29,707 bases of DNA from Chrysochromulina tobinii (taxonomy: Eukaryota; Haptophyta; Prymnesiales; Chrysochromulinaceae), in NCBI GenBank assembly GCA_001275005.1, contig JWZX01002244.1, forward strand, positions 1 through 29,707, written 5' to 3'. Under the pieces are notes generated by a model. The model searched no databases and was not told where the DNA came from. It saw only the letters and a list, made by a program, of their open reading frames with translations. The translations under genes and the position numbers were made by a program. Shown here piece by piece: positions 29,551 through 29,707 of the stretch. Every line of letters begins with the position of its first letter. The stretch's first letter is position 1.

Positions 29551-29707
29551 TCACTGGATGCCCGCGATGGTCATCACGTCCACGAAGCCGCCGAAGCCGT
29601 CCGTCGAGAAGCAGCCCTTGGCGAAGGCGGCGAGGTTGAGGTAGCCGGCGGCGACGGCACCGCCCTGATCGCCGGGCATCTGCTCCTCGATCTTGCGCGC
29701 GACCTCA
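29551..29707 (-). CDS. C-terminal end of an unidentified protein, partial
   Basis: Reading inward from the right edge on the minus strand, 51 codons are open before a TGA at 29551-29553. The peptide includes EVARKIEEQMPGDQGG, GYLNLAAFAKGCF and GFGGFVDVMTIAGIQ at the C-terminus. Nearly every codon ends in G or C, matching the strong bias of the other genes here, and the amino acid mix is that of a folded globular protein. I do not recognise the family. The start and most of the gene lie outside the window. Confidence 0.6.
   Translation of the reverse strand, partial: EVARKIEEQMPGDQGGAVAAGYLNLAAFAKGCFSTDGFGGFVDVMTIAGIQ

Overview
The window looks like GC-rich nuclear DNA from a unicellular eukaryotic alga. 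A haptophyte-type genome is my best guess, but a dinoflagellate or other protist cannot be excluded. Reasons: very high G/C at third codon positions, genes on both strands with no operon layout, no bacterial ribosome-binding sites, a huge secreted multidomain protein with extensin-like proline blocks, and eukaryotic families (U-box/ankyrin, Kelch-BTB, EF-hand/MORN). No convincing spliceosomal intron is needed for any gene model here.

Layout: (1) At 3-353 is the 3' tail of a gene ending in a Cys-rich ZZ/DC1-like finger. (2) Positions 525-16316 (+) hold one enormous gene of about 5,260 codons. It encodes a signal peptide, about 34 tandem IPT/TIG domains, a PSI domain and an L-type (legume-like) lectin domain. 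The gene is interrupted in this sequence by two frame changes, near 800 and near 8,610, whose effects cancel. (3) Positions 16613-18493 (-) hold a U-box plus about 12 ankyrin repeats, with a frame conflict near its N-terminus. (4) Positions 18656-20698 (+) hold a complete M24B aminopeptidase P, divergent from gene 3. (5) Positions 20901-22307 (+) hold an unrecognised basic protein with GYxGHxP motifs and three copies of a 'PPAGL-x-x-ENSK' repeat. (6) Positions 22729-24915 (-) hold a Kelch-BTB protein. (7) Positions 25115-26023 (+) hold a compact six-helix voltage-gated K+ channel with a C-terminal zinc ribbon that looks bacterial in type. (8) Positions 26489-28090 (+) hold an EF-hand protein with 14-15 MORN repeats. 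(9) From 28091 to 29550 I see no gene. (10) At 29551-29707 (-) is the C-terminal end of an unidentified gene.

The genes do not form one obvious pathway. Themes are cell-surface or extracellular adhesion (the IPT-PSI-lectin giant), ubiquitin ligation (U-box/ankyrin, Kelch-BTB), and possibly membrane or flagellar biology (K+ channel, EF-hand/MORN, GYxGHxP protein). The most unusual items are the architecture of the giant protein and the novel repeat protein at 20901-22307. Internal DNA-level duplication (ankyrin 297 bp, MORN 483 bp) shows active repeat turnover.
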